A DNA stretch of 64,000 nucleotides from Cyclina sinensis (lineage: Eukaryota; Mollusca; Bivalvia; Venerida; Veneridae): assembly GCA_012932295.1 (NCBI GenBank), contig JAAONU010000019.1, positions 25,561,647 through 25,625,646 on the forward strand, given 5' to 3'. The notes beneath the pieces are model-generated. The model made no database searches and was not told the origin of the DNA. It saw only the letters and a list, made by a program, of their open reading frames with translations. The position numbers and the translations under genes are program-made. Below are positions 35,590 through 46,858 of this stretch, one piece after another (the stretch's first letter is position 1; every line of letters starts with the position of its first letter).

Positions 35590-35699
35590 TTTTTCAAAAG
35601 AAAAAATGTTAAAGTAAACTCTCTTTCAAATCTTGCCCTTCCGAGGATGTAAAAGTTATAAATTTTCTTGAAAACAATAAACAAATTCAATAGCTTAAT

Positions 35700-36699
35700 C
35701 TAGAATTTTATTTATTTATTTATTTTTAAACGATCAGTCTTTATCTTGAAATAAAAATTTTAAAATGGAACTTGAAAATATGAAATAGCGAGACAAATTA
35801 ATCTATAGATTAAAATTCTAAAGAGAAAGCAATTTGTCGACCTTCCTGCTTGACTCCATGGGAAGGAACAAATTCACGTCAGGTTCCGGTGTCGTCCCCT
35901 TTATGACGTCACATATTTCACGCGGCCAAAGCAACAAGCCCGGTAGAGTTTTGTCCCTTAATGCAGAAGTGGGACCAGATAACTGCATTCATTTAAAGAC
36001 GTGCTGTAAATGACTGGATATCTATCAGTGTTGAAATAAGTTTAAAAAAAGGAATGAATGCAGATTGATAATAATGATTCAGTTTTGTTGAATCAAAATG
36101 CTGATCGGCTCTATGTGTTTTCGTCATAAATAAATGTGTATAATGCTTTAGAGTATCTGTCTAACTTAACATCAAATTAATAATCAATCTTATTTTGTTG
36201 GAATCAAAAGTAGACAAAAACTTTTGAGCATAGCTTCTATTGGAGATGAAAATACAAATAGCACCTTGAGACCAGTGCTGTTAGACGAGTAGAGGAGTTT
36301 TTGTAAAATCTATATTAAGACAATTTGTGTGATTATTGACCCTATTTTAAAAGTTTCAGTTTTTGTATTTAAGATACATCTGTACGAAAAAACAGTACAT
36401 AAAGTTGAAAATTAGCGGGGATTCGAATAACCAGCTACCAACTGCCAACTACCAATTAGCTTTACATTAATCAAAGAAGCGAAGGTTTCTATATAAGACT
36501 TCTGGCTAGAATGATAGCTCTTGTGCACAGTGTTTTTAGCGTATAATGATCAGTATAAACGATGTAATAAGAACTTGTAAACGTATGTCCTCATTTTAAT
36601 CACTACAGTTTCTAGAACATGGTAATTTCTCATCTCTACCAATATGCGGATACAAAACACATAGAACTGTTTTATGAAGAGATGGTAGATCTAATTAAG
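35700..36699. other. No gene seen
   Basis: AT-rich sequence without recognisable coding exons or strong repeats apart from short phrases shared with 34050-34260. Confidence 0.4.
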
Positions 36700-37310
36700 A
36701 CTTCGTTTCAGATGCAAATAGACACCGGAATGCAAAAAGGTCACATACTGAATGACTAATCAAGGACCATAACTTTGTATTGAAGTGTTAAGCCGGATCA
36801 AGCCAAGATATGAGTATCTTTCTGTTTTGTTTTGTTTTTTGTATTTTTTTTTGTATTTTTTTTTTTATTGAAAGTTCCCACTAAGATTCGTTGAAATCCT
36901 TTCATTAGTTGCAGAGAAATAGCGCGGAAACAAAATACTATTCAGGAGCCATAACTCTCTGTTAAATGGTCTGACCGAGACATGCCAATGATACGCACAT
37001 CTCCTTTTGGTTCCCCTAATGTTTCGTTAAAATCCAGTAAGAAGTTGCCGAGAAATGCGCGGAAACGAATGTTGTACTACTGCATAAATAATCAAGGGCC
37101 AAAACTCTGTGCTGAAGGGTCCAATCGTAACTTGCCGAGGATATGCGCATCTCCTTTTGGTATTGAAAGTTTCCACAAGATTTCATTGAAATCTAGTCAG
37201 TAGTTTTCAAGAAATAGCGCGGAAACGAAATTCGAACGGACGGAAAGACAGACAACGCCAAAACAATACCCCCTCCCGATTCCATCGGCGGGGGATAAGA
37301 AGCTGTTTTA
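36700..37310. repeat. Dispersed repeat, tandem ~140-bp units
   Basis: Units contain GAGAAATAGCGCGGAAAC, GGGCCAAAACTCTGT and GCGCATCTCCTTTTGG. Ends with CGGACGGAAAGACAGAC and TCCCGATTCCATCGGCGGGG, a hairpin followed by GATAA. Confidence 0.75.
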
Positions 37311-38149
37311 TTTTACCTAAATTCGAATTACTAACTTTCTTCTGGAATGCAGTATGAGATGTGAGAAGATGACATAGTCATACAATGTGGAATACATATG
37401 TAAGGCATAGATTCGTTGCTCAAAGATCCATGTCATATATTTAATTTACCAAGATGTCCTAAATTTCGAGCGTATTGAGTGTCTGCCGTCCAAACTTAAG
37501 CCCAATCAAGCACCATTGGAGTAACATGCACTTAGAGATTTCAGCACGGCAAATCCAGCCAAGAATGATACAGGAGTAGGCATGCTTATTCAAACATTGA
37601 ACAGTGACGCAAAAGACAATCCAAGACCATTCATAAATTGCTAGTATGAGAAGGCGGTGCCAATCTGTATTTGATAGCTGCAAATCACAACGCAAATAAT
37701 GAGCAAAGAATAGATTGTATTATCATCTTTTGATAACATTTAGAAAATGACCCGAGTCGATGAAATCCCTGTTGCCCATTGTCATCTTGTTCATTATGTT
37801 TAAAAACCTTAAATCAACAACAAATTGATCAGTTAATCACTAAATTCTGTGAACGCACTAATAAACTGAACAGCACATCTACACCCAAACATTCTGCTTT
37901 AAATCGTGCATTCTTTAAAGCTTTGCTGACCAAACTTTGAGTGGTATGAGATTAGAAGAGAAAACATCTATTTTTCTATCGATAAGTCAAATGTATCATA
38001 ATTAGTTATAGTACGTCCTTCTTTGGCGGAGAAGTAAACAAATGAAATAAAATTCCCTCATAACTTGGTTGAAAAGTGATAGTACACCATATGTGCTACT
38101 TTTTGGTGATAGACGGCATAGATTAATGATTGTGTTGAGAATTCTTTCT
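37311..38149. other. No gene seen
   Basis: The minus-strand ORF at 37459-37695 has no recognisable domain and no splice context. Confidence 0.4.
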
Positions 38150-38386
38150 TAGGTAACACGAGGTGATACAGTATTTCTGCTAATTAGTTCCTGAAATAGA
38201 TTCATAATTTACATCGTTATAAGGAAATCTTGTTGTCACTAGAGATATGAAATGGTAGGAAGGCGTATTAGAGAGAGCTTAATAAGACAATTATCAAATA
38301 ATATTATAAAATGGGTACATGATCAAATATTATCAAAAGAAAAATGGGTACAAACGAAATATCTAAGTAGAGTGTCTAAAATACAG
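38150..38386 (+). other. Probable 5' leader exon region of death-domain gene
   Basis: Conserved in copy A (about 200-431). A donor (ATACAG then GTAATT) ends at 38386 and a polypyrimidine-AG acceptor at 38484-38485 opens the exon that holds the start codon at 38531. An ATG at 38252 opens an upstream reading frame of about 58 codons that crosses this splice and stops before 38531. Its copy A counterpart is broken, so it is more likely a leader uORF than a protein. Confidence 0.4.
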
Positions 38387-38530
38387 GTAATTATCTTCTA
38401 CAATTATAAATGTCACTTTGAAATCATAAGAGTACATCTGTCTTATATTGAAATACCGTCTTAATTCGTTTTTTTTTCTTTTCAGATATTTCATCTATCG
38501 ATTATTCTAAAATCTAAAACTTGAGACAAA

Positions 38531-38555
38531 ATGGCGGCAGCGAATATGTCCATAG
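38531..38555 (+). CDS. Death-domain gene, exon 1 (start)
   Basis: ATG in ACAAAATGGCGGC gives MAAANMSI plus the first base of Asp. Donor GTTGGT is imperfect. The copy A counterpart stops after six codons. Confidence 0.6.
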
Positions 38556-40400
38556 GTTGGTAATATTCTTCCAACAAATACTATAGAAGTTTGTTTTTAA
38601 TAAAATGATAATAAAGGAAAAATAAATACAAAGCTTATCGATAATCTTATAGGTATGTTGAAGAATAAACTTCAATGCATTTTTGCTAAATGTTTTAGCA
38701 ACTTCTTGTAAAAAGAACAAAAGAAAAATGTTTAAAAGGGCATACACTGACTTAACAAATTATACACATCATATATTTATATTTGGTTTTTACAAAATGT
38801 TTAATATGCTTAAAACACTTTCCTTTCAACAAACTGGCACTTCAAAAGAATCAAAGGATATAAATACCTATCCATTTAAAATTGTATTTAGTTTGCCTGT
38901 TGCACTTCGAATTTTGATTGTCAGAGCTTGATACTGGGTAATGACACGTTCAATATCATTTAGATATATGATATTTATGATATGATATATATGATATATA
39001 TGAATTTACAGGAACTAGATTGCTTATGGGTATACCTTTTTAAGTAAAACAGAACTAAACTTTAAGATGTCAAGTCTCGCACTGTGTTAACGTCTTTAAG
39101 TTTTCTTTTGTAACTAGTTCTTTTGGATGATTAGGACAGTTTTGGTAATAATTCGAGTAAATTTCTGACCTAGTAATGCAAAATCTCTTTGTCTAGGACT
39201 GCAATGTTCTTTCGAAGATACGGTAATTAGAATGGTGGTATATCTACGAATTTTGTCGCGACAGTGAGGTTTCAGTACTTCTGGTGATTCGAAGATTTCC
39301 ACTTAATACTTCCGATTGACGGGGTTTGGTGTATGTGATTACAGATATTGCAAATGTATCTCATATGCTCATTCAAATTTATCTTTGCTTAATTATGATC
39401 TAATATCCAGATATTCTTACAAAAATACCAACTGAAATGGCTCTTGTCGAAATAGCTAATAACATTGGCAACAACTGGGAAATGCTTGCGCCTTACCTAT
39501 TCGGGGAATCTGAGGTATTAGTTCATCATATAAAAATGGATGATGATGGAAGCACAAAGAGAATTTACCAGCTATTACTTAATGGAGACAACGGGCTGGT
39601 AATAATGCATGTCTTGGAGAGCTGTTTTATAGAATGCAACAGGCTGGAAATGTGATGATTGAATGGGGAAAGATTGCAGAACATTTTGGCATCACACAAT
39701 CAGAAATTGATTCGTGTAAGTTATTCTGATACTCTATGAAACTTGAGTACATTTTGTTTTTCTTGAGTAACTTTATGCGTTTTATAATATTTTAATAAGA
39801 TACGCAAGCGTTATATAATGAAATGAGTTAGTGTGATAACATATCGTTTTACGGATATCGTTAGTGTAGGTTAAAGCTCATATATTAGTAATTGAACAAC
39901 TTAAGCGCTAGGAAGTTCTAGTGACCGACGCACTTTATTTGTTCATTATTCTGAAATTAAAGATTTTACCGACATAGAGTTCACACCGCCCCTTTGCTTC
40001 CACTCCCAGACTTTTAATTTGTTTAAAATTCTTATAAATGCTCTTTAACCTACACAAATTGCCCAATTTTTTTTTAACTACTTCTTGATTAGATCGAGAA
40101 CACGTAAAGAGTGTGAACTATTAATATTGTCCGTAAACATATTTCATTAGCAAAGAAAATATGCCTAATGTATTCACCCTAGTAACAAATAAATCATATA
40201 AGTAAAAGCGAACCATTGTAATTTCTAAAAGACATTTTCGAGGTGAAAGTATTTACCACGTCTGTGATTACTCTAGTTAGTTAAGGGCAAGCACTTGAAG
40301 CACACAATTTTGTAGCGGTTAGCTTATTATTTATTATTTATTTCAAAAAGATTGCTTTTTTATTTCAGGTAAAGGCGGTTACAAGCATCTAAACGAGTAG
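38531..40400 (+). CDS. Small death-domain protein, one-base frameshift
   Basis: Three coding exons: 38531-38555, 39411-39715, 40369-40400, with phase-1 introns and good splice sites (TCCAG acceptor, GTAAGT donor, TTTCAG acceptor). The product would be about 120 residues, almost entirely one death domain: MALVEIANNIGNNWEMLAPY, then VHHIKMDDDGSTKRIYQLLL, a W/RQRAGN segment, and IEWGKIAEHFGITQSEIDS. Death domains form helical assemblies in apoptosis and innate immune signalling; a single-domain protein could act as an adaptor or decoy (inference). One base is missing near 39583-39585, in the codon where family members have Trp (AAT-GG-AGA), so the frame shifts and stops at 39653. The flanking sequence is otherwise open on both sides, so this is either a recent pseudogene or a sequencing/assembly error. 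Confidence 0.75.
39411..39715 (+). CDS. Death-domain gene, exon 2 with frameshift
   Basis: The frame entering from exon 1 reads DILTKIPTEMALVEIANNIG. After codon AAT at 39581-39583 the death-domain frame continues only if read from AGA at 39586, one base short. Ends TCG-T then GTAAGT. Confidence 0.75.
40369..40400 (+). CDS. Death-domain gene, exon 3 and stop
   Basis: Completes Cys across the junction, then KGGYKHLNE and TAG. Confidence 0.6.
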
Positions 40401-40954
40401 GAGATACCTTAAGGTGACACGACATCAATACACTGTAACAAACTGTATTTTTGAATGACATTTAACTTTGATTTTACAGAAAGGCAATGAAGTTTGAATT
40501 TAATGAATAAGCATGTGTGCTGTCAAATATTCAGTAGGTAAGAAAAAATGGTGTTTGAAACGTTTGAAGCTGTGTGTTATCTGAATTTTACCTTCATAAA
40601 AACAGATGTATACTTAGATATCTGATTGGAGATATTTCTTCATTTATATCTTTTTAAAGCACTATTCGTTCATACCTATGAAGGTTTTGTTTTCTCAAAT
40701 GTGACTTGTCTTTTAATACTATATATGCAACTACTTGTGATTTGTTCATCAAATTTTTATGTCCGTTTGTCGTTAAAGAAGCTCATGTTGGATTGTTCGT
40801 CGGACAATAATTCAATACAATAAATAATGATCATTCTTGTTCCATATTTGCTGGTATAATAGGTTCTCACAAAAAATTACATGATACAAAAAAATTACTT
40901 CCTCAAATGTTATTAGTTTTGTGTTGGATCTAAATTATATTTTCCCAGACTGAT
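40401..40954. other. 3' flank of death-domain gene; no gene seen
   Basis: AT-rich. AATAAA motifs near 40819 could serve as polyadenylation signals. Confidence 0.35.
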
Positions 40955-42200
40955 TACCAGTTGTCAGAAGGGGTTATTGTTTGTTGTCTGTCATCAACAT
41001 TTTAGCTCTACTAATTTTGAGGCCACGTTTTTCTCGGCCTCCTGAAAAGTAGCGCAGAATATTTGTCCTGATGATTTTTCAAACGGATTCGAAACTTGAC
41101 TGTGAAGGTTCAAAACCTTCTTCTCAAGTCTAAATCAAAGGGAAACTTTGTGAACACCCTAGAGGTCACTTTTTAACTGTTTTTAACTGTCTATCTGAAA
41201 TTTGGTCAATATGTTTTCTTGATGATCTCTCGGACATGTTTCATACTGGGTCATTATAGGGCAAAAGCTAGGTCACCACACAAAATAAAATAAATAACAC
41301 TGTTAATACTGTAAAAACTACAAACCACTCAGAATATTTGTCTTGTTGATCACTCAGAAAAGGTCAAATTTTGACACATTGGGTCAAAATCTAGAAACAA
41401 GCCGAGATCAGTGGATAACGTTGTGAATATTCTAGAGTCAACATTTTTCACAGTTCTTGTAAAACTTGGTTAAATTGTTTAGTTTAGCCATCATTAGGGC
41501 AAGTTTGAAACTAGGTCATATAGGGTCAAAATCTCAGATCAGTGGGAAGATTTTTGAAAACTATAAATGCTTAGCCTATTTTTTGTCTTTTTCAGTTTGT
41601 TTGTTTTTTTAATGACATTTAGAATCAATTTAAAACTAAGTCGTGTTTAGCCAAAAACTAAGTCAGTTAAAAACGTTGTGGAAATTTATGCTATTAGCCC
41701 AGTCTTCATAAAATAAGCTTAGGCGTTTTTATGAACTGAGCAAGGACCTGTGAGATCAAATCAGTGAAAATCCTTAGGACCACTCTAGATATCAAATTTG
41801 GCCTAATCATCTTAATCTTGGTCAGAATGTCTTTTTGATAATCTTTATTTTAGTTTTAAAACTATATTATGTTAAGTTAAAAACAAGGTCACCAGCTCAG
41901 ACAAGTTAAAATCTAGGGGAACACATTAAAGGTCAGATGTTTTACTATATTTTAGACTTAAGCGATTTTCTTTTTATGAGAGAGACAGAGAGAGAGAGAG
42001 AGAGAGATTTAAACTTGATTTAAACTTGATTTGATGCGGGCTCAGAGTATATACATAGTCACATAATATGAAGAATTAGGTTGTTTGACTAAATATAATC
42101 TTATCCCTTTATAACAGATTTTGTTTGATCACTATGTTTTAAATAAGGACAGTGTTACTCAAGTGTTCGATTTAGGGCTATAAATACCTTCTTGTTGTCA
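40955..42200. repeat. Dispersed bivalve-type repeat, degenerate
   Basis: Begins near ACATTTTAGCTCTAC and ends ATTTAGGGCTATAAATACCTT. Internal units carry AAACTAGGTCA, TCTCGGACATG and GACCACTCTAGA. The part after about 41565 is homologous to 711-1290 and to the copies at 1207-2267. A GA repeat lies at 41982-42007. Confidence 0.65.
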
Positions 42201-42292
42201 TTCACTTGTAATTGTATTGATGTTCTGTATACCTTTTCATTATTTCATGTTCAATATTATTACTTGATATTTATAAGTTCATTTTTATTCCG

Positions 42293-42294
<2 letters not shown>

Positions 42295-42377
<83 letters not shown>
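42295..42377. repeat. TA dinucleotide microsatellite
   Basis: About 40 uninterrupted TA units; it also accounts for the Ile/Tyr-rich ORF at 42192-42392. Confidence 0.95.
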
Positions 42378-42383
<6 letters not shown>

Positions 42384-43249
42384 ACTTACTGAAATTGCCC
42401 AATATACTACATAAATTTGCCCACATTTAAAGCAATACAATAAACCAACAAATTACAGAATGCATGTTCTTTTCATGTTTATGGCTATTGATTACTTCTT
42501 AAACATGTGTCATTGAACAAGAAATGCAATGCACTTGGCTAGCTTTTTATAGCTTTATATATTATTTTATACATCTTGCATTCTTGATTATACCATTTGT
42601 ATGCAATCATAGGCTTTTTAATCTAATGATCGAAAATAAAATTTGAAAGATTTTTAATCCGTAAGTGTGGTAAACGACCTTTTATGCATTTGATTATTGA
42701 TTGAAGTGTAAAGATTACATAATTTTAACTACTTTGAGGGACAGAGAGAGCACAGTCATATAGTTTGCGCTTTTTTTTCTTTCCTGTTTTTATGTGGTGC
42801 ATGCATAATATATATTAAGTTGCATTTTTAGTGTTTGGAATGTTTAAAAAATACATCAAATAATAGAGAACATATGCTGTGACTTAAAGAAAGACGTTCT
42901 CTCACGTTTTGGATTTATTCCACTTTCTTTTCTTTCTGCCTTATAAAAAGTAATAATAAACAAATATAAATGAACTACAGTCAGTCCTATGATTAAGGAA
43001 ACGATCACCAAGTAACTTTTGTTTGCTGCACACAGTATGAATAAATAAGGTAACTCCTAATCTGTTAATAAAAAAGATGATAACGATTATTTTCCCTTTT
43101 TCCTTTAAAAAAGAAATATATGCGCATATTTTGTTTAAATTCTTAGGTAAAGATCGGGAGATAAGATATTGAAATTTAAATCATTGCTTTCTGGGTTTTA
43201 ACCAGCATTCGAACCGAAAATGTTAACTGAAAAAGTTCCTGCTGGACCT
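42378..43249 (+). other. Duplicated spacer; no gene seen
   Basis: The first half matches 1380-1800 and 2020-2267 in copy A. It includes the uninterrupted TTAA site (about 42615) that is occupied by the MITE in copy A. Confidence 0.5.
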
Positions 43250-44420
43250 CAGCAATCCCCAGATCAAGTGGGCATCAGTTACCTACAGGTTTAGTGGACA
43301 ACAGTTATCTCAAGATTTGGTGGGAATTAGCAAAATTCATAACTATTTGATATCAGCGATATTCAGATTAAATGGGCATCAGCGACCTCCAAATTGAGTG
43401 AGCCTCACGAACCTTCAGATTCAGTGGACTCAAGCGAAGACCAGATCTGGTGGGCACCAATGACCTCCAGATCTTGTGGGCATCAGCGACCTCCAGATCT
43501 AGTGGGCATCAGAAAAATTCAGATTTAGTGGGCATCAGAGACCTTCCATTTCATAAGGCACCAACGACCTCCACATATGGTGGGTACCAGAGATCTCCAG
43601 ATCTAGTAGGTACCATCGACCATCAAATCTAGTGAGCATCATCAACATCCAGATCTAGTAAGCACTAAAAACCTTCAGATCTAGTGGGTATTAGCGATTT
43701 CCAGATCTAGTGGGCATCAGCGACCTTCAGATCTAATTAGCATCAGCCATATAAGATCTAATGGTCATCGACAACCTTTAGATATAGCGGGCATCAACGA
43801 CCTCCAGGTCTAGTGGGCATCATACATATTCATATCTAGTGGACATAGAGACCTTCAGATTCATAAGGCACCATCGACATCCACATATTGTGGGTACCTG
43901 CGACCTCCAAATCTAATAAGTACCAGCGACCTCCAGATCTGGTGGGCATTAGCGACCATTAAACTAGTGGGCTTCATCGACATAAAGATAAAGTGAGCAT
44001 TAACGACCTTCAGATTTGTGGGCATTAGTGACTTCCAGATCTAGTGGGAATCAGCGATCTACAGATCTAGTGGACGTCAGAGACCTCCGGATCTAGACGG
44101 CATCAGCGACCTTAAGATCTAATTGGCATCAGCCATATAAGATCTAATTGGCATTGACAACCTTTAGATATAGTGGGCATCAGCGACCTTTAGATCAAGT
44201 GGGTACCAGCGACCTCCAAATCTAGTGGGCATAAGCGACCTTCAAATCTAGTATAGGCATTGATGACCTTCCGATCTAGTGGTCATCAGCGGCCTTTTTT
44301 ATTTTTTTAGTAATGACAAGCACATGATTGCATAAAATGGAAAAAAATAAATTCAGATCTAGTTGGCACCAGCATCCACCAGATATGATGGGCACCAGCC
44401 ACACTTAAATCTGGAGTTGC
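43250..44420 (+). repeat. 26-bp minisatellite, about 40 units
   Basis: Degenerate units of CAGATCTAGTGGGCATCAGC followed by GACCTC; many carry the AGATCT hexamer. Copy A has only about two units at the corresponding place (3170-3220). Confidence 0.85.
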
Positions 44421-46010
44421 GACCATTACCTCAACTTTTCTTTTAGGTGAATGAATATAAATGTGACTAAGTAATTTTTTATTGACAAAATGATACAATA
44501 TTGTCCTTTCATAAAACAAAAAATACACTAAATAAATCTTGCATGTTAAATAAAAGTTTATATTAAAATTTCGTATAAGATCCTATATTTACAATTAAGT
44601 CTGTTGTTCATATATCTTTTCTTTGAACAAATATCTTTTATATTATAATCGCATTAGTTATATATCTGGTGTCTTTGCTGTTAAGTTTTATTGCTGTATA
44701 ATGGCTCTGAATAATTGTTAATTCCATATTGAAAGGCCACCCTAATTTGTACGAGGAGTCCGATCTTTATTTAAATTTACTTTACTTAATTTATCTTTAT
44801 TTCATTCTGTATTTATATAATGCAAACAATGTTTGACGAGAAACTTTGTATAGTTAAAGTCAATCATTTTTTCCTCTACTCATTCTTCTCCTTTTTCTTC
44901 TTCTTAAATTACATCCTCATCTGTTCGGTGTTACTCTGCCTTATGAACTAGATGTGCGACCTTACCGCGCTGGCTCGCGTGAGCTCAAACACATCAAGTT
45001 ACCGTGCGTTCTCTAACTAATACCTGACAGATAATGTAAAGTTGGATAGACTACTCGTAGCCGTCACTGGCCACTTAATTTCATAGGCAATGGTAACGAA
45101 AGATCTATCTATCCTATTCATGATTTTATGGGTGTCGAGTTAACGCTAAACTGTGGCTTGGTAAATCCAAATAATACTTCGTGTCACAAAAAAGGAGTTG
45201 CAACATGCTGTCACCTGTTTACAAAATGGTTCGAATTTCTTCTTTTTGACATAACCTGTAAGTGTCTTATTCCAATATCATCAAGAGCAACGCTTTAATG
45301 GCTGTCTTCGTACCTGGCCGTAGGACATTTTGTATTAAAAGGTCATCAGTTTGATCAACAGTAGCATTAGAGTTAAAATTTTCTCGGTCGTTGGTGAAGA
45401 GGAGAATGTTGCTTTCTATAACCACTGGATCTTGGCTCTCGTAAATGAAAGACAACTCTTGCATATACTAGCAAATAATAAAACGTATTTCACGATAGAT
45501 AGGATCCTGTAACAAACAATTGATAACAACAGATCGTCTCTGCCAATATGATATATTATAAACTAATATGATGGCTATTTCTTGTTTATCTTTGAAGGAA
45601 TGGCGGATAACTGCGAAATTTTGTGATTTGTTATTGATTTCATAGCAAACAATTAAGAGAGTTAATCGAATGAAATAATGTATAGGAGAGATCATAAGGG
45701 AGACAAACTAATTCTTACTGAATAAAATTAAACTGACTACGACTACCTCTTTGACGGACTGACTACATTATAAAAGGTGCTCAGATTAGACTTTCATGTG
45801 ATTATTCGAAAATACAGGACCAAGAAAAGCTATTAAAACGGTCTGTTGCTCAGGTTACTTTAAATATTACCTGCAATATATAAATCAAATCAAAGTTCTG
45901 TATGATTTATGACTTATAACTTAAAATTGTTTAAAAAGCCTTATAAATTGAAATTCAGATTGTTCTCTCAAAATTTAAAAACACATCTTATATAATTGTT
46001 TAATCAAAAT
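44421..46010. other. No gene seen
   Basis: AT-rich. ORFs on the minus strand at 45267-45695 have no recognisable domain or supporting splice sites. Confidence 0.4.
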
Positions 46011-46029
46011 CAATCTTTCGTCCGATCGA

Positions 46030-46140
46030 CATTAATTGATTCATTCATTCCGTCAGTCAGTCATTCAGTCAGTCATTCATTCTTCACTCGTTATTTCGTT
46101 CTTCATTCGTTCATTCATTCATTCGCTCATTCATTCATTA
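46030..46140. repeat. CATT/CAGT tetranucleotide repeat
   Basis: Imperfect TTCATTCATTC runs, homologous to 3258-3332. Confidence 0.85.
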
Positions 46141-46271
46141 TTTTTTTTTGTTATGAGCGTAAGTTCGATTTTAAGCATGGCTTTAAACGTGTCTCCCACA
46201 ATTACTTATAACTGGTAAACATCTCTATTGTTATTGAAAATTTTGGTTGCTTTGCTGGCTTTTTGTGTGTG

Positions 46272-46273
<2 letters not shown>

Positions 46274-46313
<40 letters not shown>
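46274..46313. repeat. GT dinucleotide microsatellite
   Basis: About 20 GT units; the Cys/Val ORF across it is an artefact. Confidence 0.9.
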
Positions 46314-46315
<2 letters not shown>

Positions 46316-46722
46316 ATTGTGGGGTTATTTGTTGTTGTTGTTGCTGTGTAAGATTTTTGTTTTGTTTTACATTGGGTTTTTTTTTCAGTTCAAACATACT
46401 GATATTCGACTTTAACGCCGGCCTTCAAATTTTCATAAAATTTAATTTATAACTATACACACTACCAGCCTGCGGCTATACAAGTATATAATATTGCAGC
46501 AATTTGAAAAAAAAACAATTGAACTGATCTTATTAAGATAAAACAGATAAAAATGAAAAAGGTATTTTATCACAAAGAAATTTAGAAAAATTAAGGGTTG
46601 TGTATGATATTTTTCGAGCAGTGATGGAAAATATATTTTCATTGTTTGAACTTATAACAGTAAAGTATCGATTTTTTTAATATCGCAAAAAATAAAAGCG
46701 TTAACTGTTAAGTTGAAAAAAA

Positions 46723-46858
46723 ATGATTTGTCTTTTTTGCGGAGTTTTGGATAAAATACGGAACGGACTAGGATATATTCTGGTTGTGGCACGGTGCCGT
46801 TGGATAAACAGCACATTTCTAGCATGGGTACTGTTCTTGTCCTTCACAGCATTGATAG
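46723..46858 (+). CDS. Sulfotransferase exon 1 (start, signal-anchor)
   Basis: ATG in AAAAAAATGATTTG. Encodes MICLFCGVLDKIRNGLGYI, then the anchor. Donor ATAG then GTGAGA, phase 1. The frame stays open to 47025, but the read-through version cannot join exon 2 in frame. Confidence 0.8.

Noticed and set aside
37459..37695. Minus ORF rich in Cys and Trp
   Set aside because: No domain, no splice context, no counterpart in the duplicated copy.
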